DNA from: Opitutaceae bacterium
GTDB taxonomy: Bacteria > Verrucomicrobiota > Verrucomicrobiia > Opitutales > Opitutaceae
Reading direction: 5' to 3'
NCBI GenBank assembly: GCA_027482185.1
Contig: JAIXWF010000013.1
Coordinates: 1,488,001-1,552,000, forward strand
DNA length: 64,000 bases
The position numbers and the translations under genes were made by a program. Positions 17,512 through 26,806 of this stretch are shown one piece after another. The notes below the pieces were generated by a model, which was not told the origin of the DNA, ran no database searches, and was given only the letters and a program-made list of their open reading frames with translations. How positions within the stretch are numbered: the stretch's first letter is position 1; every line of letters begins with the position of its first letter.

Positions 17512-18555
17512 ATGGCCGCCGCGTTGAACCCACTCCGTCCTTGTTTCCGAACGGCCGCCGCCGGTCGCTGCGGACTGCGGCTGGGTTTGCTGTTCGCGTT
17601 GCTCGCCGCCCCGGTCTTCGCCCAACCCGCGCGCGAGCCGTCGCGTCCGCAGCAGCCGCCGCAGGGCGGGCCGTTCGAGCGCATGGGCAACGAGAACGAT
17701 CTCGGCGGTTCCCTCGTGCGCACCGAAGGCTCCGGCATCATCGACGAGGACCAGGTCAAGACCGCCCGCGAGGTGGCGTCGCACAGCACCGGCACGCCGG
17801 AGTGGACCAACCCGCGCGGTTTCGAGAAGGACGTGTTCACGTTTGCCCGCGCGATCTTCAAAGCGGGACCGACGACATCGCCGTCGCCGCGCTTCCACCG
17901 CGGCCGCCGCATCGGCTGGTGGGTCGATTTCCCCGACGCCGATCTCAATCTCTCGTATCGCCTCCAGCAGATGACGTCGACGCGTGTCGATCCCGACGGT
18001 CGCGTGCTGAAGCTCACGAATCCCGACCTGCACAACTATCCGTTTCTCTTCATGGAGCATCCGGGCTACATGATTCTGAACAACGCCGAGGTGGAGGGTC
18101 TGCGCAAATACCTGCTCGCGGGCGGCGTGCTCGCGGTGATCGATTTCTGGAATTCGATCGAGTGGGAGGGCTTCGCGGCGCAGATGAAACGCGTGCTGCC
18201 GGGGCGCGAATGGGTCGAACTCGGCATGGACCACCCGATTTTCAACTGCGTCTTCCAACTCAAGGGCCCGATGCAGCGTCTGCAGGTACCGACGATGCAA
18301 TTCTGGAACCGCTCCCACAATCCCGAGGATCCGGGTTCGCCCCTGCAAATCGACCGCGGGCCCGATTCCGACAAGATGTCCGTCCGCGCCCTCTACGACG
18401 ACAAAGGCCGCATGATGGCGATCGCGTTCCATAACACCGACATCAGCGACGGTTGGGAGCGCGAGGGCGAGAACGCCGAGTACTTCTCCGTCTTTTCCGA
18501 ACGCGTTTCGTACCCGATCGGCGTGAATCTGATTTTCTACCTGATGACCCACTGA
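17512..18555 (+). CDS. Exported DUF4159-domain protein (copy 2)
   Basis: A 347-residue paralogue of the preceding gene. A signal peptide covers residues 20-38 (LLFALLAAPVFAQ), then comes a Pro/Gln/Arg-rich linker (38-55). The DUF4159 domain has the same landmarks: FPDADLNLSYRLQQMTS, FHNTDISDGWEREGE and the terminal IFYLMTH. The tandem arrangement suggests that the two products form a heteromer or act in sequence. It has an extra 50 residues at the N-terminus compared with copy 1. It is 23 bp upstream of the MoxR ATPase gene. Confidence 0.85.
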   Translation: MAAALNPLRPCFRTAAAGRCGLRLGLLFALLAAPVFAQPAREPSRPQQPPQGGPFERMGNENDLGGSLVRTEGSGIIDEDQVKTAREVASHSTGTPEWTNPRGFEKDVFTFARAIFKAGPTTSPSPRFHRGRRIGWWVDFPDADLNLSYRLQQMTSTRVDPDGRVLKLTNPDLHNYPFLFMEHPGYMILNNAEVEGLRKYLLAGGVLAVIDFWNSIEWEGFAAQMKRVLPGREWVELGMDHPIFNCVFQLKGPMQRLQVPTMQFWNRSHNPEDPGSPLQIDRGPDSDKMSVRALYDDKGRMMAIAFHNTDISDGWEREGENAEYFSVFSERVSYPIGVNLIFYLMTH

Positions 18556-18578
18556 GCCGTCCGGCTCCTCTATTTTTA

Positions 18579-19646
18579 ATGAGTACTCCGACTCCTCCCG
18601 TCCTCGATTCTTCCGCCCCCGCCCCGGTCCCGCCGCTCAGCCCGTTCGAGGCGGAGCGCGAGACGGCCGAGCGTCTCATCGCCGGCCGCGCGAAGATCGA
18701 CGCCGAACTGGCCAAGGTCATCGTCGGCCAACGCGAAGTCATCGAGCAGATCATGATCGCGCTCATGGCCGGTGGGCACTGCCTCATCACCGGCGCGCCC
18801 GGCCTCGCGAAGACCCTGCTCGTCAAATCCATCGCGCAGATCTTCCACCTCAAGTTCCAGCGCATCCAGTTCACGCCCGACCTGATGCCCGCCGACATCA
18901 CCGGCACCGAGATCCTGCAGGACACGGGCGACGGCGGCCGCAAGCTCGCCTTCGTCCGCGGCCCGGTGTTCGCGAACATGCTCCTCGCCGACGAAATCAA
19001 CCGCACGCCGCCGAAGACCCAGGCCGCGTTGCTCGAGGCGATGCAGGAACACCAGGTCACCGCGTCCGGCGTCCGCCATCCGCTCGAGGAACCGTTCTTC
19101 GTCCTCGCGACGCAGAACCCGATCGAGATGGAAGGCACGTACCCGTTGCCCGAGGCGCAGCTCGACCGCTTCATGTTCAACGTCGTCATGGACTACCTGC
19201 CGGAGGCCGACGAAGTGCAGGTCGTCGCCCGCACCACCGCCGGCCGGCCCGCGCCGATCCAGCCGCTCTTCTCCGGCGAAGACGTGCTCAAGTTCCACGA
19301 CCTCGTCCGCAAGGTGCCCGTCGCCGAGGAAATGGTGCGCTACGCCGTGCAACTCGCCTCCGCTTCCCGCCCGCGCCAACCCGCCGCCCCCGACTTCGTC
19401 AACGAATGGGTCAGCTGGGGCGCCGGCACCCGCGCCGCGCAATTCCTGATTCTCGGCGCCAAGGCCCGCGCCCTGCTCGCCGGCCGCGCCCACGTCACCG
19501 TCGACGACCTGCAGGCGCTCGCCGTCCCGGTGCTGCGCCACCGCATTCTGCTCAACTACCGCGCCGAGGCCGAGGGCATCCGCGTCGACGACGTCGTCAA
19601 ACGCCTGATCGCCGCCATCCGCCCGCCCGTGAAGGCCGGCGCGTGA
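18579..19646 (+). CDS. MoxR-family AAA+ ATPase
   Basis: A 355-residue cytoplasmic AAA+ protein. Walker A is GAPGLAKT at 72-79, Walker B is LLADEIN at 135-141, sensor 1 is ATQNPIE, and the family's EGTYPLPEAQLDRFM follows, so the ATPase looks active. MoxR proteins work as chaperone-like ATPases on vWA-domain partners; two such partners (DUF58 and BatA-like) are encoded directly downstream. The first 25 residues are a Pro-rich leader of low conservation. I chose the ATG at 18579, which follows a short T/A-rich stretch (TATTTTTA). Confidence 0.94.
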   Translation: MSTPTPPVLDSSAPAPVPPLSPFEAERETAERLIAGRAKIDAELAKVIVGQREVIEQIMIALMAGGHCLITGAPGLAKTLLVKSIAQIFHLKFQRIQFTPDLMPADITGTEILQDTGDGGRKLAFVRGPVFANMLLADEINRTPPKTQAALLEAMQEHQVTASGVRHPLEEPFFVLATQNPIEMEGTYPLPEAQLDRFMFNVVMDYLPEADEVQVVARTTAGRPAPIQPLFSGEDVLKFHDLVRKVPVAEEMVRYAVQLASASRPRQPAAPDFVNEWVSWGAGTRAAQFLILGAKARALLAGRAHVTVDDLQALAVPVLRHRILLNYRAEAEGIRVDDVVKRLIAAIRPPVKAGA

Positions 19647-19715
19647 GTCCGTCGCGCCTGCCGAACCGTAAAGACGCGGCGGCGTCCTGACCGCGCCGCC
19701 GTTCTCCCGCCACCC

Positions 19716-20672
19716 ATGCCCGCCGCCCCCGCGCTCTCCGCCGCGAATCTGATCGATCCGCAGGCGCTGATGATCGTCCGCAGCCTCGAACTGCGGGCGC
19801 GCGCCGTCGTCGAGGGTTTCTGGAGCGGCATGCACCGCAGCCCGTACCACGGATTCTCCGTCGAGTTCACCGAATACCGCCAGTACACGCCGGGCGACGA
19901 CCCGCGCTATCTCGACTGGCGGGTCTACGCGCGCAGCGACCGCTACTTTATCAAGAAGTACGAGGACGAAACCAATCTCCGCTGCTACCTGCTCTCCGAC
20001 CTGAGCAAGTCGATGAACTACGGCACGCGCGGCTTCACCAAGGCCGCCTACGCCGCGACCCTCGCCGCCACGCTCGCGTATTTTCTCCATCTGCAAGGCG
20101 ACGCCGTCGGCCTGCTCACGTTCGACGAACGCGTCCGCGAATTCCTGCCCGCCCGCGGTCGCGCCGGCCACCTGCGCCAGATCATGCTCGCGCTCGAGAA
20201 ACCGGCGGGCGGAGCGGCGACCGACGTCGTCACGCCCATCGAGCGCATCACCTCGCTCATCCGCAAACGCGGCATGGTCGTGCTGATTTCCGATTTCCTC
20301 GCGCCGCTCGAGAAACTGGAGCGCAACCTCGTCGCGCTCACTGCCGGCGGCCACGAGGTGACCATTTTCCAGGTGCTTGATCCCGCGGAACTCGACCTCG
20401 GCCTCAAGGCGCCCGCGCTGCTCGAGGACGTCGAATCGAACCGCACGCTCTACATCGATCCTGCCGCCGCGCGCGTCGACTACATGAAACGCTTCGGCGC
20501 GCATTCCGAGGCCCTGCAGCTCGTCTGCCGCAAGCTCGGCATCGATTACCAGCGCGTGACCACGGACCGACCGCTCGAGCTTTCGCTGTTCGATCTGCTG
20601 CAGCAACGCATGCGTCGCGGCCGCCAGGTGCGGCGCGCGCGCGGTTCCACCGGGGCGGGAGGCGGCGCATGA
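19716..20672 (+). CDS. DUF58 / vWA-domain protein, predicted MoxR partner
   Basis: A 318-residue cytoplasmic protein. Its core has the DUF58 signature DPRYLDWRVYARSDRYF, followed by a vWA MIDAS site DLSKS (DxSxS) in LSDLSKSMNYG, so it can probably bind a metal ion and an acidic partner. In known systems DUF58 proteins pair with MoxR ATPases in envelope-stress or assembly modules. The C-terminus is basic (RMRRGRQVRRARG). It starts 69 bp after the moxR stop and overlaps the BatA-like gene by 4 bp. Confidence 0.92.
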   Translation: MPAAPALSAANLIDPQALMIVRSLELRARAVVEGFWSGMHRSPYHGFSVEFTEYRQYTPGDDPRYLDWRVYARSDRYFIKKYEDETNLRCYLLSDLSKSMNYGTRGFTKAAYAATLAATLAYFLHLQGDAVGLLTFDERVREFLPARGRAGHLRQIMLALEKPAGGAATDVVTPIERITSLIRKRGMVVLISDFLAPLEKLERNLVALTAGGHEVTIFQVLDPAELDLGLKAPALLEDVESNRTLYIDPAAARVDYMKRFGAHSEALQLVCRKLGIDYQRVTTDRPLELSLFDLLQQRMRRGRQVRRARGSTGAGGGA

Positions 20673-22789
20673 GTTTCCTGACGCCGCTGTTTCTGATCGG
20701 CGCCCTCGCGATCGCGGGGCCGGTCATCTACCATCTCGTGCGCCGCGTGACGCGCGACCGCCAGCTCTTCAGCTCGCTGATGTTCCTGCAGCCGAGTCCG
20801 CCGCGGATCTCGAAACGCCACCGCTTCGAGCACCTGCTGCTCCTGCTCCTGCGTTGCGCGGCCTTGGCCTTGCTCGCCCTCGCGTTCGCGCGGCCGTTCT
20901 TCCGGCAAACGCCGCTCGACGATCCGACCGCCGCCGACCCGAAGCGCGTCGTGATTCTCCTCGATACCAGCGCGAGCATGCGCCGCGCCGGAGTCTGGGC
21001 CGCGGCGCGCGAGCGCGTCGAAACGGTGCTGCGGCGCTCCGGTCCCGCGGACCAAGTGGCCATCTACACCTTTGATCGCTCGGCCACGGCGTTGTTGCCG
21101 TTCGAGGATTGGAACCGCGCCGCACCCGCGGAACGCGTCCCGACGGCGCTTGGTCGTGTGGCCGGAATTTCCCCCGGTTGGAACGGCACCCACCTCGGCA
21201 ACGCCCTCATCGCCGCCGCGGAAGCCCTGGCCGAAAGCGACGGCAAGGCCGCGTCCGGCATTCGCCAAGTCGTCCTCGTGAGCGACCTCCAGGCCGGCAG
21301 CCGGCTCGACGGACTGCAGGCCTACGAATGGCCCAAGGGCATCGAATTGCAGATCGAGGCCGCCAAAGCCGCCCAACCCACGAACGCCGGTCTCAGTCTC
21401 GTGGCCGACAACGCCGACAGCGTCCGCGCCCTCGATGCGCCGGTCCGCGTCCGCGTGGCCAACGCCGCCGATTCGAAACGCGAGCAATTCAAAGTGGGCT
21501 GGTCGCGTCCCGTCGCGGCCGGCAGCGGTCCCGATTGGGTGGCCGCGCCCCTCGATGCCTACGTGCCGCCGGGCCAGAACCGCGTCTTCTCCGTGCCCGT
21601 TCCCAAAGGCGCGACTGGGCTGGAACAGATCTCCGTCGCCGGTGACGACGAAGCCTTCGACAACACCGTCTACGTGATCCCGCCGGCCCAGCAGAAACCG
21701 GCGGTGCTCTGGCTCGGGGCCGATGTCGCCGAGGATCCGAAGCAGCCGTTGTTCTTCCTGCGCCGCGCCTTGGCGGAAACGCCCCGGGTCGCCGCGCGCG
21801 TCATCGCCGCCGCTCCCAACGCCGCGCTCAATCCGGCCGATCTGGCCGCGGCGAAACTCGTTTTCCTGACCGACGCCGTCCCTGCCGGCACCGCCGCCGC
21901 GCTCCGCGCCCACGTCGAGGCGGGCAACACCGCCGTGGTCGTGCCGCGGTCCGCCGCGATTGCGCCGAGCCTCGCGGCCTTGTTGGGCCGGGACTTGGTC
22001 GCCGCCGAGGAAGTCCGGCCTTCGAACTACGCGATGCTCGCGGAAATCGATTTCCAGCATCCGATCTTCGCGCCGTTTGCCGATCCGCGGTACAGCGATT
22101 TCACGAAGATCCATTTCTGGCGTTACCGGAAATTCGACGCCTCCGCCTGGCCCGGCGCCAAGGTGCTCGCGCGGTTCGATCGCGGCGATCCGGCGTTGAC
22201 CGAAGTTCCGGTCGGCAAAGGCCGCGTGTTCGTGCTCGCCGGCGGCTGGCAACCCGAGGATTCGCAGTTGGCGGTGTCGTCCAAGTTCGTGCCGCTCGTC
22301 TGGTCGTGGCTCGATCTCAGCGGCAGTGTCGTGTCGGTGGCCACCCAGTTGGCAGTCGGGGATCAAATCGCGATTCCCGCCGGCGGCGCGCCCGTCACCG
22401 GGTTTGCGTTGCCCGACGGCAACACCGCCGCGTGGACGGCGGGCGGTCCTGCTTTCGCCGGTACCATGCCCGGCGTTTATGTCACCCGCACCGAATCCGG
22501 CGCCGGCCAACGCTACGCGCTGAATCTCGACGCGAACGAAAGCCGCACCGCGCCGCTCGGCCTCGACGAACTCGAATTGCTCGGCGTGCCGGTCACGCGG
22601 CAGGCCGCTCCCGCCGCCGTCCTTGCTCCGGCCGACAAGGCCCTGCTGCAGGCCGGCGAGGCGGAGAACCGTCAGAAACTCTGGCGCTGGTTGGTCGCGG
22701 CGACTTTGGCGATTTTGGTTCTGGAGTCGGCGCTCGCCGGTTGGACGGCCCGCCGCTCGGTTGTGAAAACGGAAGAGGTGCCCACATGA
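20669..22789 (+). CDS. BatA-like membrane protein with vWA domain
   Basis: A 706-residue inner-membrane protein. Residues 1-80 form the BatA N-terminal double-helix module (FLTPLFLIGALAIAGPVIYHL and LLLLLLRCAALALLALAFARP). A vWA domain follows with an intact MIDAS motif DTSAS in VILLDTSASMRRAG. A long periplasmic beta-rich region comes next and includes a GATase-like stretch (AVLWLGADVAEDPKQPLFFL). One more membrane helix lies near the C-terminus (about 672-692). It is coupled by 4 bp at both ends to the DUF58 and DUF4175 genes. By analogy with Bat proteins it probably receives the MoxR-DUF58 signal at the membrane. Confidence 0.88.
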   Translation: MSFLTPLFLIGALAIAGPVIYHLVRRVTRDRQLFSSLMFLQPSPPRISKRHRFEHLLLLLLRCAALALLALAFARPFFRQTPLDDPTAADPKRVVILLDTSASMRRAGVWAAARERVETVLRRSGPADQVAIYTFDRSATALLPFEDWNRAAPAERVPTALGRVAGISPGWNGTHLGNALIAAAEALAESDGKAASGIRQVVLVSDLQAGSRLDGLQAYEWPKGIELQIEAAKAAQPTNAGLSLVADNADSVRALDAPVRVRVANAADSKREQFKVGWSRPVAAGSGPDWVAAPLDAYVPPGQNRVFSVPVPKGATGLEQISVAGDDEAFDNTVYVIPPAQQKPAVLWLGADVAEDPKQPLFFLRRALAETPRVAARVIAAAPNAALNPADLAAAKLVFLTDAVPAGTAAALRAHVEAGNTAVVVPRSAAIAPSLAALLGRDLVAAEEVRPSNYAMLAEIDFQHPIFAPFADPRYSDFTKIHFWRYRKFDASAWPGAKVLARFDRGDPALTEVPVGKGRVFVLAGGWQPEDSQLAVSSKFVPLVWSWLDLSGSVVSVATQLAVGDQIAIPAGGAPVTGFALPDGNTAAWTAGGPAFAGTMPGVYVTRTESGAGQRYALNLDANESRTAPLGLDELELLGVPVTRQAAPAAVLAPADKALLQAGEAENRQKLWRWLVAATLAILVLESALAGWTARRSVVKTEEVPT

Positions 22790-25700
22790 ATGACGATTTC
22801 CTGAAACGACGGCTCCAGCGCGTCGCCAACCGCTTCCATTGGATCGCCCTCGGCCGCAAGCTCTCCGCCTGCTGGGCCGTCGCGGCCCTCGTTGTCGTCG
22901 CCGTCGTCGCGCTCCGCCGGGCCCTCGGCGAAACGTGGGCGCTCGCGTTGCCCACTTTGGTGGCTTTGGCCGGCGGCGCGGCGACCGTCTTGATCCTGCG
23001 GCATTTCCTGCGGCGGCCCGATCCGCGCTGGGTCGCGCAGAAAATCGAAAAACAATTCCCCGAGCTCAACGGCGTCCTGCTCACGGCGGTCCAGCAACAG
23101 ACCGATCCGAAAGCGGAGCAGAGTTATCTTCAGTACCGTCTCATCCAGGAAGCCACGGCCCGCAGCCAGCAGCAGGATTGGCGGCAAGTCGTGCCCGGCG
23201 TGCGTTTTCTGGTCGGCGGCGCGATGCAGATCTTTGCGCTCGGTCTCTTCGTGTACGCGCTGTCGTTTCTCAAAGTTGAGACGATTCACGGCGAAACGCC
23301 GGCTTGGGTGGGCAAGGACGGCGTCGCTGTCACGCCCGGCGACGCGTCCGTGGAAAAAGGCGACAGCCTCGTGATCCTCGCCCGTTTCGGCGGCGCGCTC
23401 CCGGCGAATGTCAATTTGGTCATCCGCGAAAGCGGCGCCGCGCCCCGCGCGCAGGCCCTGGTCAAGAGCCTCGCCGACCCTGTCTTCGGCGGCAGCGTGA
23501 GCGAGGTCGCGCGCGACTTCGTCTACCACCTCGAGTACCGCGGCGAGCGCACCAAGGAATTCAAAGTTTCGGTTTACGAACATCCCAAGCTCGTGCGGTC
23601 CGATGTCGTGTTGACGTTTCCCGATTACACGCAGTTGCCCGCGAAACGCATCGAGGACACGCGCCGCGTCAGTGCCGTCGAAGGTACGAAACTCGATTTC
23701 GCGCTCCAGCTGAACAAGCCGGTGAAGTCGGCGAAACTGGTCGCGCGCACGCCCGACAAGACCGAGTTCCCGCTCGCGGTGAAGCCGGGCGAGGCCGTCG
23801 CGACGCTCGCGGGTTTCGCCCCGGCCAAGACGGCCACGTACGATCTGCAGCTGCTCGATGCCGACGGCCGCGCCAACAAAGCGCCGACGCCCTTCGTCAT
23901 CGATGTGCAACCCAACCGGCGGCCCGAGATCCGCCTCAATTCGCCGCGCGGCGACACGCGGCCCTCGGCGCTCGAGGAGGTGGCATTCGACGGCACCGTG
24001 TGGGACGATTTCGGCGTCCCGACCTACGGCCTGGCGTATTCGGTTTCCGGCGGCGAAACCAAGTCGGTCGAGCTCGGCCGCGGCGTGGCCGCGAAGGAAA
24101 AACGCTCCTTCGCTCACCTGCTCGGCCTCGAGAACCTCGGGACCAAGCCCGACGATCTGATTTCGTGGTACGCCTGGGCCGAGGACATCGGGCCCGACGG
24201 CAAAGTCCGCCGAACCAACGGCGACATGTACTTCGCCGAGATCCGCCCCTTCGACGAGATCTTCCGCGAAAGCCAGAATATGGAGAGCGGCGAGGAACAG
24301 GGCCAGCAGCAGGGCGGCGGCCAGCAAACGCGGCGTCTCACCGAACTCCAGAAGCAGATCATCTCCGCGACGTGGAAACTGCAGCGCGACGGCAAGACTT
24401 CGAAGTATGCCGACGATGTGCAGGTCGTGTCCGGTTCGCAGGCGCAGGCCCTCGCGCAGGCCAACGAAGCCGCCGAGGAAGCACGTTCGCCGCGCGAGCA
24501 GGCGATGTGGCGCAGCGCGATCAACGAAATGGAAAAGGCGCTCGCACACCTGAAGTCCGCGGAATCCGACCCTGCGCCGCTCGCCCAGGCGTTGCCCGCC
24601 GAACAGGCCGCCTACCAATCGCTGCTGAAACTCAATGCCCGCGAAACCGCCATCACTCGCGGCCAGCGCAAGGGCGGCGGAGGCGGAGGCCAGCAGGGCA
24701 ACCAACGCCAGATCGACCAGCTCGATCTCCAGCAATCGGAAAACCGCTACGAAACCCAGCGCCAAGCCAAGGCCCCGCAGAGCCAGGAACGCCGCGAGCA
24801 ACTCGCCGTCACCAACCGCCTCCAGGAATTGGCCCGCCGCCAACAGGATCTCAACGAGCGCATGAAGGAACTGCAGACTTCGCTGCAGGAGGCGAAGACC
24901 GAGCAGGAGCGCGAGGAGATCAAGCGCCGCCTCAAGCGCCTGCAGGAAGAGCAGCAGCAGATGCTGGCCGACGTCGACGAGGTGCGGCAGCGCATGGACC
25001 GGCCCGAAAACCAATCGCGCATGGCCGACGAGCGCCAGCAGCTCGAGCAGACCCGCGATGCCGTGCAACAGGCCGCGCAGGCCGCGGCTGAGGGTTCCGT
25101 CGCCCAGGCGTTGGCCTCGGGCACGCGCGCCCAGCGGCAGCTCCAGGAGCTGCGCGACAATCTGCGCAAAGAGAACTCCAGCCAGTTCGCCGAGGACCTG
25201 CGCGAGATGCGCAGCGAGGCGCGCGACATTGCCCGCCAGCAGGAAGAGATCAGCCGCAAGATCGACCAACTCGCCAATGCCGCCAACCAGCCGCGGCGGA
25301 CGCTCGGCGAATCCGGCGACCGCAAGGAACTCCTCGACAAACTCAACGAGCAGAAAGAGCGCATGAACCGCGTCGTCGACCGCGCCACGCAGGTCTCCGA
25401 GCAGGCCGAGAACTCGGAGCCGCTGCTGTCGCGCCAACTCTACGATTCGATCCGCAAGGCGACGCAGGACGACGCCAGTGCCGTGAAACAAACGCGCCAG
25501 GACCTCGTCAACCGCGGCCTCATGACGCGCAGCCTGGACGACCGCCTCGAGAAGACCGCCGAGCGCGAGGGCGGCGGCAAGGCCCTCGATCTCACCGGCG
25601 AAATGCTCAAGGAAGGACTGCTGCCGCAGGCCCGCGCCGCCGGCCAAAGCGCCCGCAACGGCATCGATGAATTGCGCCGCGGCGTCGAACGCGCGGCCGA

Positions 25701-26754
25701 CAGCGTCCTCGGCGACGACGCCGAGCAACTCAAATTGGCGCGCGCGGAGCTCGATGCGCTCACCGACCAATTGCAGCGCGAGATCGCGCAGGCCGGCGGC
25801 GATCCCAACGGCCAGCCCGACGAAAACGGACGCCGCGGCCCCGGCGATGCGCGCCAGGCCCAGGCCGGCCGCCAACCCGGCGAGCCTGGCGGCAACGAAC
25901 CCGGCGCGGCCCAGGATGGCGCCGCAGGGCAGGGCGCCGCGGAAGCGCAGGAGAATCAACCCGGGCAAACGCCCGGCCAGCGCGCGGACCGCCAGCGTCG
26001 CACCGCCGACAACCGCGAGGCCAACCGCCGCGGCCAGTCCGGCGGCCGCGAGCCCGGTCAAACTGGCGAACCGGGACAACAACCCGGCCAGCAACCGGGC
26101 CAAGGCCAGCAGCCCGGCGAACAGCCCGGACAAGGCGAAGGTCAAGGGCAGGGCCAGGGTCAAGGCCAAGGCCAACAACCCGGCGAGCAAGCCGGGCAGG
26201 GCGGTCAAGGCGGACAGCAACCGGGCCAGACCCCCGGTCGCGGGCAGCGCGGCGGACGGAGCTCGCTGGCGGACGGACGCGGCGGGCCCGGCGAACGCAC
26301 GGCCAACGGCGAAGGCCGCGGCGGTTTCGATTTGGACAATTTGCTCCGTCCCGAAGGCCAGGCCGGCGGCGTGGGCGGCGGCGGCTGGGACCGCGTCCGC
26401 AACGGTCTCGTCCTCACCGGCGAGGACTTCGCGCGCTGGAACGAACGCCTCCGCGACGTCGAGGACCTCATCGAGGATCCGCAATTGCGCAACGCCGTCG
26501 CCGTGGCCCGCGAGCGCGCGCGCCAATTGCGCCGCGACGTGCGCGACCAGAAGAAACCCGACTGGGCCGTCGTGAACCTCCAGGTGCTCAAGCCCCTCGT
26601 CGAGGTGCGCAGCCGCGTCGCCGAGGAGCTCGCGCGCCGCGATTCCAAGGATTCGCTCGCGCCGATCGACCGCGACCCGGTGCCGAACCGCTTCGCCGAT
26701 TCCGTGCGGCGCTACTACGAGGAACTCGGCAAGGATACGCCCGCCCCGCGCTGA
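22786..26754 (+). CDS. Very large DUF4175-family membrane protein with Gln/Glu-rich coiled coil and Gly-Gln-Pro repeats
   Basis: A 1322-residue protein. Three membrane helices lie near the N-terminus (about 27-45, 48-68 and 143-165). A beta-rich, probably periplasmic part covers about 170-490. Residues 500-1010 are rich in Gln, Glu and Arg and look like long coiled coils (for example RRQQDLNERMKELQTSLQEA). Residues about 1010-1180 are low complexity, with GQQPGQ-type repeats at 1090-1157, and a short conserved globular C-terminus follows. This layout matches DUF4175 proteins of Planctomycetes and Verrucomicrobia, whose function is unknown. The start at 22786 overlaps the previous stop (ATGA). 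Confidence 0.85.
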   Translation: MNDDFLKRRLQRVANRFHWIALGRKLSACWAVAALVVVAVVALRRALGETWALALPTLVALAGGAATVLILRHFLRRPDPRWVAQKIEKQFPELNGVLLTAVQQQTDPKAEQSYLQYRLIQEATARSQQQDWRQVVPGVRFLVGGAMQIFALGLFVYALSFLKVETIHGETPAWVGKDGVAVTPGDASVEKGDSLVILARFGGALPANVNLVIRESGAAPRAQALVKSLADPVFGGSVSEVARDFVYHLEYRGERTKEFKVSVYEHPKLVRSDVVLTFPDYTQLPAKRIEDTRRVSAVEGTKLDFALQLNKPVKSAKLVARTPDKTEFPLAVKPGEAVATLAGFAPAKTATYDLQLLDADGRANKAPTPFVIDVQPNRRPEIRLNSPRGDTRPSALEEVAFDGTVWDDFGVPTYGLAYSVSGGETKSVELGRGVAAKEKRSFAHLLGLENLGTKPDDLISWYAWAEDIGPDGKVRRTNGDMYFAEIRPFDEIFRESQNMESGEEQGQQQGGGQQTRRLTELQKQIISATWKLQRDGKTSKYADDVQVVSGSQAQALAQANEAAEEARSPREQAMWRSAINEMEKALAHLKSAESDPAPLAQALPAEQAAYQSLLKLNARETAITRGQRKGGGGGGQQGNQRQIDQLDLQQSENRYETQRQAKAPQSQERREQLAVTNRLQELARRQQDLNERMKELQTSLQEAKTEQEREEIKRRLKRLQEEQQQMLADVDEVRQRMDRPENQSRMADERQQLEQTRDAVQQAAQAAAEGSVAQALASGTRAQRQLQELRDNLRKENSSQFAEDLREMRSEARDIARQQEEISRKIDQLANAANQPRRTLGESGDRKELLDKLNEQKERMNRVVDRATQVSEQAENSEPLLSRQLYDSIRKATQDDASAVKQTRQDLVNRGLMTRSLDDRLEKTAEREGGGKALDLTGEMLKEGLLPQARAAGQSARNGIDELRRGVERAADSVLGDDAEQLKLARAELDALTDQLQREIAQAGGDPNGQPDENGRRGPGDARQAQAGRQPGEPGGNEPGAAQDGAAGQGAAEAQENQPGQTPGQRADRQRRTADNREANRRGQSGGREPGQTGEPGQQPGQQPGQGQQPGEQPGQGEGQGQGQGQGQGQQPGEQAGQGGQGGQQPGQTPGRGQRGGRSSLADGRGGPGERTANGEGRGGFDLDNLLRPEGQAGGVGGGGWDRVRNGLVLTGEDFARWNERLRDVEDLIEDPQLRNAVAVARERARQLRRDVRDQKKPDWAVVNLQVLKPLVEVRSRVAEELARRDSKDSLAPIDRDPVPNRFADSVRRYYEELGKDTPAPR
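26053..26255 (+). repeat. Gly-Gln-Pro coding repeat inside the DUF4175 gene
   Basis: About 200 bp of imperfect short-unit repeats (CAGCCCGGC/CAAGGC-type units) encode residues 1090-1157 as runs of PGQ, GQQPG and GQG. The tract is likely disordered in the protein and could change length by slippage. It begins after a more irregular Gly/Gln/Asn/Pro-rich stretch. Confidence 0.85.
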
Positions 26755-26806
26755 TGCCCTCCGTTGTATCCCATTCTCCGTTACGCCCGACGCGGTCCCG
26801 GCCGGC

